The notes under the pieces: generated by a model
Database searches by the model: none
Told to the model about the DNA's origin: nothing
Seen by the model: the letters and a program-made list of their open reading frames with translations, nothing else
Made by a program: the position numbers and the translations under genes
Assembly (NCBI RefSeq): GCF_000189635.1
Contig: NW_002476348.1
Location: 1 to 64,000 of the forward strand
Origin: Tetrahymena thermophila SB210
Lineage: Eukaryota; Ciliophora; Oligohymenophorea; Hymenostomatida; Tetrahymenidae
Direction: 5' to 3'
DNA length: 64,000 nucleotides
In this document: positions 50,401 to 62,749 of the stretch, piece after piece
How the letters are laid out: each line of letters begins with the position of its first letter
Position numbering within the stretch: position 1 is the stretch's first letter

Positions 50401-52069
50401 GAGCTTCAATCTTTTAGTGTCATATACTTACCAATGATACTTGTAAAAATCTATTAAGATATTCTCTTAATATACATAGTTTTATTTTATTTCAGATATA
50501 TATTTTTTTGTTATTTACTTGATAGCAATAAATTTGAAGTCAGGTAATGAAAATAAATAAATTGCTTAATAACTTATTAAAGCAATCTCAGACTATTCTT
50601 AATTGACTGCCAGTTTAATAAAATGTTAGTAGTCATATCTTGTAAATGAAGTATCTGTGCTAATTGAATCAGAAATATCAATTTAAAAATTTTCTGGCAT
50701 TTCAAAGTTAAAAATCTCTCCATTTATGTAAAAGCTACCAGAGCCATAAGTAGTTAACCAAAGTTTGTGTATACTCGAATAATAAACTTAAAATTAAATG
50801 TTAACATTTTGAACTAATTCTATCTCAAAATTATTTAAGTTAATCATATGTAGATAATCTACTCTTTAAAAATCAGTTGATTTAACAGCTAATCTATTTC
50901 CATCAAAAAAAAACCAATCAAAAATTTAATATTCACTATTCATGTAATTCAGCTTAGTAAAATTTAAAAATGTTTTATTGGATTCATATAAACTAATTGC
51001 TAGTTCATTCTCAGTAATAACTAATTTAAAGGTATCTTCATCTTATTTAACTATGAACTGGCATCTAAAAATAAATATTGGCTCTAATTTATCATCTAAC
51101 AAATGCTTCTTTTTTTTCAAGTAATCATAGACTACTAATTTCTATTTTTTTATTTTAAATAATAAATAATTTAATTTAGTTTAATATAATAATAGGTGGT
51201 TATTCTAAAAATATTTAATATTGAATGAGTAAATTTAAATTATAATGATATTTTTAAATATTTAGAAAATGGAAATCAATTAAGTAATAGTTTAATGTTG
51301 TGAAAAGAGGTAAAAAATTTTGTAAGGACTAAAATCGTGTGAACATTATTAAATGATAATGCGTTAAAGTATTATAATCTAAGTAATGAATCAATTAATA
51401 TAATATTAGAATAATTAATTAAAAATTGTAAGTCGTTCTACTTCTTCTTTTGTTTTAGAGACAAAATAACCTAAATCAGCTGAAGCACACATTTGATTAT
51501 CAAAAATAATTTATTCATCATCCAAATTAAGCACTTTTTAAAGAGCTGCATTGTTAACTGAAAAAAAATATATTTTATTTATAGCAAATACTACTATTTA
51601 ACAATCATTTTAAGTTTAACTATTGAATATTTAAATCAAAATAAATGCAGGAATCTTTATATCCACTATCTTTGTATAATCAGAAAGCTAATACAAGTCT
51701 ATTTATTTTTCGTAGACTAATACTAAAATATCCTCCTTTTTCATTGTAGCATCAGATTTAACAATAAATGTTTACATCAAGTCTTATCCAGTTGTTGCGC
51801 ATTCTATTTTTTATTAAAAATTAAATTGATAAATTGATCCATCAGTTTTCCATATTAAAGATAAAAATTTAATGTTATTGATAATTTAGATATCAATCAT
51901 CTAATAAGATGAAATTTCAGAAAAAGGTACCTAAATATGTTTATGTTGGACAGGAATTCGAAGAGTTCGTAATAATTAATAATTATGATAATAAAAATAT
52001 GATTTTCAACTTTAAATTTTAAGTATTTAAGTATAAAAAACCAATCAAAGTTAATACTAAGAATATCAT
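41469..52069 (-). CDS. Giant membrane protein: beta-propeller, beta-helix-like, Cys-rich, multi-TM
   Basis: Thirteen exons are predicted, about 3,130 aa: 52069-52058 (tentative), 51930-51442, 51141-50377, 50324-49722, 49633-48521, 48464-48389, 48334-48285, 48228-46657, 46565-44888, 44706-44663, 44598-43494, 43410-42563 and 42506-41469. Residues about 1-1560 contain WD/quinoprotein-like blades (SAGEDSIIVIYDSD, HNGRIWDLKLV, GDKLYFWDY). About 1560-2390 carry parallel-beta-helix-like repeats (EFISNNGYNGGVALIE, FRENSSSGSGGCLVLDNS). Next comes a Cys-rich module with the ciliate-typical HYCSIGYIGPLCETCDYEG. Nine or ten TM helices follow (FFISVLAIIVFVFIIIFEI, FAIVLPLLFIWAILFPFLL), then a cytosolic tail ending IRLAHQ. 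A very large cell-surface receptor or adhesin is inferred; no function is known. The signal-peptide exon is unresolved: MIFLVLTLIGFLYL at 52069 looks like one but runs into TGA if unspliced. Confidence 0.85.
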
Positions 52070-52936
52070 TTTTTTAATATTTTTTATGATGTTTCTATTG
52101 TTTAATTTATTTAATTTTTAGTTATTTAGGTGAACAAAAGAATCTATGGAAAAAAAATTTAATATCAAAATATTCATTATTTCGATGAATAACTAGAAGA
52201 AAAAAACAATATATTTCTATTAAATCTATGAATACACTTCTAATAAATTAATTGTCATTAAAAATAAATACATTAATGCGCTTACAGATCTGCAAAATTT
52301 TGTATTTTTTAATAAACAGCAAAATGCTTATCTATTTTGCTGAAAATAACCTGCTTGTAATTGAGTAAAATTTTATTTAAGTTGATAATATTATTAGTAT
52401 TTAATTAAAAAATGAAGTATTTTTCTATTATTAAAACTATAAAAAAGTTTTATTAGTTCAAATAATAAATTTCCCAAATAATTTATCCCATATTTATGAG
52501 CTCATTTAATTTATAAAATCACATTTTTAAATAGTAATGACCAGATAAATTTCATATTTTTCTAAGTTTAAAATTGAAAATTGTACAACATAAACTTCTA
52601 AAATTTTTATCAAAAAATATTTTAATGAAAACTACTTTAAAAATATTGTTTGAAAAAAATAAAAAGTTAAAGTATTTAATGATTATTACAATAATAAAGA
52701 CAAATTTAATTTATTTATAATAAAGACTTTTTGTTAATTAACATTTATTAAAAAGATATAACTCATAATTAACCTAATAACTATTTATTTTAAAGTAATA
52801 AGTTATTTAAATAGTAGTATATTAAATTTAACAAAAATAAGATCATATAATTATCAAAGTTGATGTGACAAATAGATATATAAATAAATAGATAAATATT
52901 ATAGATTATTTCCACTTATAATAAATTTGAATACTT
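52070..52936. other. Intergenic spacer upstream of the giant gene
   Basis: This is 0.87 kb of AT-rich DNA between the K+ channel stop and the giant gene start (both on minus). It should hold the giant gene's promoter and possibly an unrecognised 5' exon. No other gene was seen. Confidence 0.5.
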
Positions 52937-55900
52937 TCATAGATCATTTAATTAACTGTTCTTAGTTCTGTCTTTTTTATTATTTTTTTTAGCTTTAGAA
53001 AATCCTAAATCTGTATTAATGGAAGATTTCCTAGATTTTAAGTTTGCCTTTGATTATGTTGCTCTACGTCCATTATTTTACCTTTAAGTTTGCTTTAAAA
53101 CTCTTTTTCTTTATCTTTTAAATTTATCAATCACAATATCGTAGTTGTAGTCTGTTTTGTAAGTTTTAAATTTAAACATTTTGTCAAACTCCTAGATAAA
53201 TAGGTCTTAATCATCAATTATCGACTATTAATTATCATTTAAATTTAATTAATTTCTATTTTAATTTATATAATTTTCTGCATCGTTTGGTAAATTATTT
53301 AATTATTAAGTTTGAATTAAGTGGTTGCCAAAAGTGTCTTAGTTTTCTTTGATGGAATTGTAGTTTTATGGCTGTTTTAGTACCTAACTCTGTTATTTAT
53401 TCTTTTGAATTTCATTCTTTATCATTTACTTAATTTCAGCAAGATAAGATTCTATCGTATTCTAGATGGATTGTTGTTAATTAATCACATTATTGCTTGT
53501 TGTAGTTTCTTAAACTAGCTAAGTTTACTTTTCAGAACTAACTACATTAATGCTTTTAGTTTAAGCATTTTATTGTAGCTTTTATTAGCTTGATTCTAAT
53601 CTCACTTATGAACCAAAATATTACTTTGAGTATTTTTATTTTCTAACATTAATACCCTAAATATTACTGTATTTATTTTAATCATTCTAATTATGTTAGC
53701 TGGATTAGTTTCTAGCTATATTTATATCTTCTTATTTTTATTTCTAATCTTTATTATATTAATTTATAAGCTTGCCATCTTTTTGCTTATGGCCTTTGAA
53801 CTATTAAGAGGATATTGTTTTGTTTTTTGAAAACCCATAAGTATCTTCATCTGATATTATAGCAACAAAATCTTGGCTATATCTTTTGTTTGAGATAGGA
53901 ATATCATCTTAATATTCTTCTTATTCGCTATAGTAATGTTATTAATCAATATCCAGATTGTCTTAATTAGTTATAGAAAAGAAAGGATCTCCTTAATCTT
54001 ACAATGACTAAACTTTTGGTGATGATACATCTTCAGTAAGAGTTCTAAACTTATGATTGTTCCTACGTACTTTCTTTGGTTTGATAGGTTATGAATCTTC
54101 ATTCTCACTTTCATCATCTTTTTCTAAAATTGCTTGCTGAGAAGTTTAACTAATAAAAGAGCTTCTAGAAAAGCTAATTTCATCAAAGAGTAAATAATCA
54201 CCAAAGTTTTAAGCTGCCCTTTTTGCAAAAGATTGAATGAGATAAATATTTCTTATACTATGTAATTCTCTTTTCTTTAATCTTTTGAAACTTTTGTTTC
54301 TTACTTGTATTTCATTTTAATTTTTGACAAAATCAATATTTTGTTACTTTTTATTTTTATTTATTTATTTATGAATAAATTTATTTTACATTTAAATTAA
54401 TATTAATTACTCTCTAGCAAATATGAGGTATAATATTTGGACATTCAATTATTTAATGTTAGTAATTGTCTATTTTAGTATTCTTATTACAATATTCACA
54501 ATTAAATTTGGGAAATCTCTTTCTGTACTGTCTGAATTCAAGTTCATCTTTGATCTCACAAAATATCTCCTGCATTATTTTAAAGATAAAATATGTTGTA
54601 ATCCAAATTGAAATGGAGTAAGTATTTTGTTTAATAATTTAAATTAAAAAGATTTATTTTGTTAAATGAAATTAAGTTTTAAATAAAATTTTTGTTTTTT
54701 GGCAGGAATAATCATAAATGTTATCATTTTATTAGACAATTTTTTTAATGACATAATAAGGAGTTAAGCATAATTTTTTAAATTAATTATTAAGCTGAAA
54801 TAAATAAAATTACATAATCATCTGGAAATTTTTTAATTGTTTCAATGAAATTTTTTCTTGAAATTTTATAGACAGTGGAAAAATCTACACTCTTTACAGA
54901 AAAAGGAATTTGTTCATTCAAAAAAATACTTGTTTCACCAAAATGTTAGTTTTTCACTAAATTTTTTAAGTAAATGTCTTTTTTTAGAGATTTAATAGGT
55001 ATTCCAAGGTTTTTTTTCCTTTATTATTTTAGGGTATCTATTCCATACCCATTTTCTTATACTAATTATCTTTCAAAGACTGCATTTTCTGTTTTTCCTT
55101 CACTATAAGGAATATAACACTCTACAGTTCCTTCTTTGACAAAGTACAAACCTTAAGTGTTGAATTCATTATCTAAATCTTCTCCCATCTAATTTTTTAA
55201 AATTTACTTAAATATTTAAATGAACTAATGCTTATTTACACAATAAATTGGTTCTCTCTCAGGATAGTGATATTCTTCTATTTAGAATGCTAAATTCTTT
55301 ATAAATTCTTCTGAAAAATACTTCATCCAATTAACTTTTTCAAAAATCTCAATATGAGATTAATAAATAAGCTCTTCTCTTAAATTAGGTGGTAATTTAC
55401 TAATAATTACTTGCTCCATACCTTCATCTCTTGATTTTTATTTTTTATAGTAATACTAAATGTAAGCTCTAATCTTCAACTTGAGTTAAGTATTTACACT
55501 TTTATCTCTCATATATCTATTAATTGCATTCATTATTTCCCTTTATAATAATAAAAAATATGTAAATTAATTAAATATTGATTTTGCTTATGGGAGAAAT
55601 TAAGCTTACATGTACTTAACTTCTTTTTTTTTTAGATCCTGTAAAATTTCCCAAATACTATTAATGCAATAAGCGAATATAACACAAGAAATAAGCATGC
55701 ATATTATAGTAACCACAACTTCATTTGGTTCCTTTGGAGTAATATCTCCATATCCTACAGTCAAAATTGTCGTTACAGCCCAATATAAGGCCCATAAAAA
55801 TTAAATAAAGAAAGGATATTTCAAATAAGGAGCAAGCCAAGATTAAGGTTTATCGTCATCAATTTAATCTTAAGAATATCCATTCAGTTAGTATTATCCA

Positions 55901-57617
55901 ACTTTAAGATAAATACAGGCTGCAATATGACAAAGAAACATAATTCCACAAGTAAGTCTGATTAGCAAGTATCCTGCTTTCATTCTTCTCATCAGCTATA
56001 TTAAATTGAGAAATTTTTTATCAAATCTGAATATCGTTGTTATTTTTAAGTAAAAAACTATAGCAAAAGAGGGAAAGCGAGTTTCTTAAATCAACATATC
56101 GAGAATAATTATTGTGAGGCAAATAACATCAATAAAAAACTGCCAGTTACGAATTCTTTTTTTAAAAATGACAGCTCTATTTTTAATTAGTTCACCATGA
56201 ATATACATGCTTGTGTTCAATACTTAGAAAAAATTGATAGTCAAGAGACTTATTAATATTAGTTAAAATATTTGAGTTATTTAGTGGTTTCTAACTTGAT
56301 CAGGGAAAAATATTTCTAGAGGAATCAAAAAAAAGTAAATGACACACTGTGAATATACTAATATTTCCCAAAATATTAAATAAGGGCTTTCACAATTAAA
56401 CATAGGGTATGGTGAAGGATTTTAAATATCCTATGTCTTTTCTCCACTTATGTATCTTTTCATTCCTAATTAATTTATACAATATATAGATTTAAATAAA
56501 ATTCTATTAAATCACTCAAAATTTTGGTTAAATATTTTAGAAAAAATAATCACAAATTAAACTTTTCAATTCATGCATGATTACTCATTTATTTTTATTC
56601 CTTTATATATTTATTTAGGTTATTCTTTTTATTCTAATTAATCTAAAATTAATAAGTGAAAAAAGTACTCTGTTTTCAATAGAAAAAATTAATGTTGTTT
56701 GATGAAATAGGCAAATAGATTAAATCTAAAAAGTTTATCAAAAATTGTTTTAAAAAAAAATGAATGTATATTACCTTTTTATTCAAATCCAATATTATCG
56801 TTAGACAAATCTTAAATTACTTAATTAAAGAAATTAGAGGGATTTTCATAATTTATGTTTTTCTCTTGAGATTGCGTGAAGAATCTAACTAATCGTTTTC
56901 TCCAACTCATTTTTTTACTACTTAATCTTCTTTCAATCACATAATCTGATCTCTAGTCCTAACTTTTTAAATTATTCTAATAAAGGCTTGAATTTTTGCT
57001 TGAATCACTAATATTTTTATTTTCACAAATAATAGAAATATTTTTTTGTTGGTCTTTCTTTTTTATCATGTAATCCATTTGCTCTGCCTCTAATGAACTT
57101 CCACTTAATTATACTAGTGGTTCATTAATACCTGTTTAGTTAAAATGCAATTATAATTTAAAAAAAGATTAAATAATAAATGATAATCTATAAAAATGAA
57201 GTAGAGTTAATAATTTTGCTACAATTAAATTTATTTTTACTAGCATATTTAGATTTCATAAATATGATAAAACAATAGATTCCCCTTTTAAATTAGATTA
57301 TTCTATCAAATACTGTATTTTATAAATTAATTAATTGTCTTAAATCTTATTTTTTTATCAAATATTTAGTTCTAAATGTTTATACAAGAATTATGTATGT
57401 GTATTAAATGACATTCAAAAAGACAATTATACAAACAAACAAGTGAAATATATAAAAATTATCATTATATCTATTTACATTATAATCACAAAGTGTGGGT
57501 TTAAACACTCCATTCTTAAAAAGTAAATTTAAGATTATATTTGGGTGTAATTTATTTGTATATTGTGAGATAGCAAATTGAATAGCTTGCTTGCTTATTT
57601 TCTTCAATTTTTGACAT
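52937..57617 (-). CDS. Six-TM potassium channel with cyclic-nucleotide-binding domain
   Basis: Seven exons are predicted (57617-57509, 57131-56775, 56465-55616, 55540-55240, 55188-54814, 54569-54411, 54346-52937), giving 1,186 aa. Six hydrophobic helices flank the K+ selectivity filter TVGYGD (about residue 386, after LWALYWAVTTIL). A C-linker (EIMNAINRYMRDK) and a cyclic-nucleotide-binding domain (about 500-665: GLYFVKEGTVECYI, FGETSIFL) follow, the layout of the EAG/CNG/HCN superfamily. The S4-like helix (FDKKFLNLIQLMRRMK) has few regularly spaced charges, so voltage sensing may be weak. Exon 6 encodes a zinc-knuckle-like CEYCNK...H....C. The last 470 residues are Gln/Asn/Ser-rich. Such channels regulate membrane potential and ciliary beating in ciliates. 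The first exon and its junction are the least certain. Confidence 0.93.
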
Positions 57618-57746
57618 TTTTTTAATTAATTGCAAATTTAATCAGTTTAGTAGTATGTAAGTAGTATTTTTATTATTTATTTATTTTAATTTTACAGTTT
57701 AAATTTTATTTTTTTATATTTCTAAACTTTATTTTATTTTTCATTT

Positions 57747-60700
57747 TCACTCCATAAACCACCTGTCTGAGAGAATCTTTTTTAGTTTATTAAAATTTAT
57801 TTTATTAGATTATTATTTAAAAAAGTTATTTTTATTTACTTCTTTAGCAGTTGGTCTATCTTCGGGATTAAGCTTTAGTAATTTGTTTATTAATCTTGTT
57901 GCAGATTAACTTACATTTCCAGGTATTTTAAAATCTCCACTCTATATCTTTCTAAATAAGTCATTATCATCTTTGCCTTTTCATATTTTTTGAAAATAAA
58001 TAAATTTTAATAAAACACCAAAATGCAAAAGTTTGTTTTTCTTTTTCATAAGAAAAATACTTTGGAATATAAGATTATATTTCAACAAATTACCTTTAAA
58101 AGGGAATCTCCCACAAACAAGAGCATATAAAACTACTCCTAAACTCCAAACGTCTGCTGGCTTACCAAAGTATTCTCTCTTTTTAGTGATCTCAGGAGAC
58201 ATATAGCTAGGAGTACCACAAAAAATATTTAGTTTTTTATCAGAAGGGATACGTATAGCGAATCCAAAATCAATTAATTTTATTTAATGATTATTACTGA
58301 TATCTAGCATAACATTTTCTAATTTTATATCTCTATGAATTACTTCCCATTCATGGCAATATTGCACTGCACTTACTAATTATTTAAATATAAGTCTTGC
58401 ATATCTTTCTTCAAGTTGTCTTCCTTCTTGTGCTTTCATGAATTATCTAATTTAATTATTGGTTTATTAAATTTTATGTCTTAATTAAAAATATTGAATT
58501 TACCTTAAAGATTAACTTGAAATATATTCCATAACAAGGTTAACAGAAGATCTTGTATCAATTGTTTAATAAAGTTTAATGATATTAGAATGATCAAGTT
58601 TATTTAAAATGGCAATTTCTCTTTTCACATTGTTGCGCTTTTAAGGGTCTATTAATTTATATTTATCATACATTTTTATAGCTACATTCTTATCAGTATG
58701 AGTATCTCTCGCAAGCTTTACTACAGCATATGATCCTTTTCCAATGCAGGCTTTTATTTCAAATCTTTCCATTAATTTGTTAGTGGTTTAATTATTGTTT
58801 GAGCTTGTATCACTAAATGAGCTTCCCTATTTAGTAAAAGCTGCTGTTGCAGGGCGAGAATTCTTGTTAACAGCTGCTTATTATTATTACTTTTTATCTT
58901 CATTATTATTGTTTGTGTTTGAGTTATTCAACTAATCTTCTTTCTTTTTCTGCTAATCATTTGTGAAAGACTATATCTTCATAGTTTGAGCTAGTGATCT
59001 TATGTTTTCTTTACCAGTTTTTTCTGACTTATCAATTTATTCAGAGTTTCTTTTTAGGGAATTTATTAAAAATCCATTTGAGTTTAATGCTACTTATGAA
59101 ATAGCACCTGTAGCAGCAGCATTCATATTAATGATAGCTCCGCTTGTTGATAATCTTTTCGATTCTGGTCTTTATAGTATGGTATTTTAATTACCATTCG
59201 AAAAACTTCCACTGAATTTTTAAATATTCTTAGCAATTGTTGTTGTAACTTTAAGAGCTTCTTAAGTTAATTTTTCCTTAGTATCAGTTAGAGGTATTTT
59301 GGTACTACTTTCAACATATTTATTATTTTGCTTAGCTGAACTTTATGAACGAGGAAGAGAGTTACTTTTTTTATATATATTTGGAGTTTATTTTAGAATT
59401 TATTCCCCGAATATACCTTCTTGCTCTTGCAGCTCTTAAATTTAGCTGAGTTCGTTACCATTTTATTTTAAACTATCTTCCTTGTCTTTAGAATATTAGC
59501 GATGAGGATACTATCTTTAGCCTATTTGTTAACTAAATCCTTTAGAAATTTTAATATTTTTAGAAGAAAATAAAGGACTCTCTTCTGCTTCAGATATGTT
59601 TTCTTTAAGAGCTAATTTTTTTTTGAGGAGCTAGTTAGCTATTTTTTAGAGTGTTTAAATGTCATCATCATTACCATTTTGATTTTTTTCATCAAAAAGG
59701 TCCTCTGGTCCACCAAACAGGTTATTATTTGAAGGTATTCTCTTCACGCTTTAAGGACGAGTGATAGAATTTTATACCTTTAAAGAACTTTTTAAAGAAG
59801 AACCACGTCCTGATAAATTAGCTTTAGATACATCCTTATTTTGATAGGAAGAATTTTCTTTTTTTATTGAACTATATAACTAATTATCTCTTCTCTGTAT
59901 TTTGTTTAGAATATTTTCACAATCTTTAATGATATTATCACAAATATTTTAATCCATTTTATTTGACTCACTTCTTAATAGTTTGTTATAGCCTGAGAAT
60001 CCTTTTCCTAATTCATCTGTTTTTCTTCTTTATTAATTCGAACTTCTGACAGAGTCATCTTAAGATTAATCTTTTTATATTTCAATGCTCTTGTTACTTT
60101 TTTTTATTTTTTCTGAGAATTCATTAAGCTAATTTCTTGATTTAGAGTGTTCATTTTCTCCATCATCATCTGATTCAATTTCTACATTTGCATATTTTTT
60201 CAAGGCCATATTTTCATCAAATTCACTCATTAATTCTCCCTTCTGTTTTTTTGTAAATAATTCATGTCTTAACCAAGGCTTCATAGTAGTAGTCGCTGTC
60301 CTTTAAGGTTCAATATTATGAGATTATTCCTATTTTTCAGCTAAAATATTATTATTTTTGCCTATTGCTGCTGTTACTGGTCTAACACGAGAAAATCTAC
60401 GAGCCTAATTTGTTTTATTATTACTAACTATTGTTCCCATAGCATAGCTAGGAGTACTTTAACCAGTAGTATTATTAGCATTAGATGGAGTAGAGTTGAT
60501 TTTGCTACTTCTAATAGAAGTTGTATTATTAGTTGTATTATTATCTAAAATATTTGAGTTATCATATCCGCTCAATTTACCTGAAAGGTGGGCAGTAAAA
60601 TTATTAATCCTATTATCCTCAAGTTTTTTACTGGATGTTAGCTAATTATCTTCTTTAGTATTACATGTACTAGTAGTATTTGTGTTCAAAAAATTATATT

Positions 60701-61821
60701 CTACATTATTAAGATTATTATAAATTTATTTAGTGCGCTTAATTTTATCTTCTACAAATGAAGGATTCGAAGATGAACCCATATTGCTTTAGCTTTCTGA
60801 TTAACCTTCATAAATTTAATTAGTACCATTTTAGTTAACGCTTTGGATATTCCAATTTTTTACTACTTTTTCTGTAATTGAGTCTACTTTAAGCCCATCG
60901 CTGACACCATTATCTATATTTAATTTAAGGAGTTTTTAACTTCTTCTAACAGTAAAAATTTAGTAAAACTTATAAAAAATAACTTGATTTATTAATTATA
61001 TTATCTAGTATCCCCTTTGAAAGCTTAAATTCTTTTAGGATTAGATTTTGATAATAAGATTGTTTATTAACAAGAAGCTTTTAAAATTATGTTGTTTGGA
61101 TTTCTAAATTATATCTACAAATAATAGATGATAAAAAATATTCATTTTATTAATATTAATTTTAAATATAATACAAAAATCAAGTTTCTAAAGCTATATC
61201 TTAAACTTAATAAGTTTTTTTAAACTTCAAAAGCTGCATATAAATCTAAAAAGTATGTTTTAAAATGATAATAAACCTGTCTTTTTTGTTTTATGCATGC
61301 TTCAAAATTTTGATACAAATAAAGTAAATTATGTGTAATATAATACCATATGAAGGCACATAATTCTATGAAAGGAGTAGATTTTTACTGCTTGTACGAG
61401 TAAACCGAGACTCGTTTTAGAATTAAAATGTAGTAGCTGTCTTTGAAGTTAGTATTGGTGTCTATTGCTAATTATTAGTGAATAGGTAGTTATGTATCAT
61501 CTCATCTAATTCATTATAATTTTCTAAAAGACCGTTCTTTAAACCTTTTTACTTTTGGTTCATTGAAAAATATTTCTCTGCTAAACTTTCATTCTTTAAT
61601 CCCAATAAATTATTTAAACTCTTATCTTTAGATGTTGAGCTATTCCCTTTTTTATTTACTGCACTCTGAATTCTTTTTAAACTCCCTTTCTTCACATACA
61701 TCTTTTACTGGCGATCTTCATATTAATTTAAATAAATAAGCTTTTAGTGAATTTGATTGTTAAAATTAGTGAGTTATTTCAATCACTTTAAATAATCTAC
61801 TTGATTTTCTATTCTATGCAT
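57747..61821 (-). CDS. Ser/Thr protein kinase (CAMK/MARK-like) with long N-terminal extension
   Basis: Six exons are predicted (61821-61801, 61740-61347, 60913-58504, 58446-58094, 57976-57840, 57776-57747), giving 1,114 aa. The kinase domain occupies about residues 853-1111: GKGSYAVVKLA, VAIKMY, HRDIKLENVM, IDFGFA, CGTPSYMSPE and DVWSLGVVLYALVCGRFPF. All catalytic residues (Lys, HRD Asp, DFG Asp) are present, so it should be active. The pattern fits the CAMK/AMPK-MARK group. It ends right after the domain (SDRWFME). The first 850 residues are Asn/Ser/Gln-rich, mostly disordered, with acidic patches (EIESDDDGENEH). The 5' end is inferred: joining 61347 to 60913 gives VPSY-DNGVSDGLK in phase. 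The alternative is a start at 61145 in the same frame without that join. Confidence 0.9.
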
Positions 61822-62749
61822 AGTCTAAATCTTGAAAAAAATTATTTAATATCATAATGCTAATTCTTAATAGATCTAAGATTTGCTCTCACTACCTTTA
61901 TTTCTTCAAATCTATATATCTATCTATCTTCTCTAATTTAATTTTCTGTAGATTAAATTATTAATTGATTGAATAATTGAGTTAGTGATTGAATGATTGA
62001 TTGATTAATTAATTAATTAATAAATTAGTAATCTTTGAAAAATGCTATGAAAAAAAATAGACTTATAAGATTTATAATAATTATTAACATTGTTTTAACA
62101 ATTAATTTAAGAAACATAATAAATATATAGTCAAAATTTAAACGTAACAACAATCATCAGCTCTTCATTTCAATTTATTATTTTTCATTTGCAATTTTAA
62201 AATAAGTCTCAAAAGCATATCATTTTATATCATTTACTTTAAACAATTTGCTGATATGTTTAAAAAGTTATAATTATTGTTTCAAAAATGTTTCATGTAT
62301 TAAATATAGTAAATATGATAGATAGTTTATATAACTTTCAAATTATTTTTTTTTTGTGTATTCAAAGTGGGTAGTTACCTCTCCAACCCCATTTTTCATA
62401 TATGGATGGATAATTATTTTTAAATTTTCAAAAAATCGGCCATAGGTAAAAAAGTTTAAATTTATGAGATCTACATTATAAAATTATAATGGTACTATTA
62501 ATATTTATTTTTAAATAAATATCTAAAAAATAAAATTTTGAATCTTTTAATTGAAATAGTATTTTTTTTTTAATTTTATTGTTAAATTTATTTTTTAAAT
62601 TTCACTCAAGAATGCATTTTAGATAATCTATATAGAAATTAAACATTTTAAGAAAATAATTATTTTTTAAATTTATTTATTACTAAATTTTATTTAAACT
62701 AATTAAATTGGTTTATTATATATATATTTTTTAATTTATTTATTTATTT
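61822..62749. other. Intergenic region upstream of the kinase gene
   Basis: This is 0.93 kb of AT-rich DNA with an (ATTG/ATTA)n-like tract at about 61966-62026 and a short GC-richer island (ACCTCTCCAACCCC, about 62378-62391). It holds the kinase promoter side and the 3' flank of the next minus-strand gene. No gene was seen. Confidence 0.5.

Noticed and set aside
61741..61821. In-frame TGA after MHRIENQVDYLK as a possible selenocysteine codon
   Set aside because: A 60-bp GT...AG intron (61800-61741) removes it and keeps the frame, which is simpler. No selenoprotein motif surrounds it.
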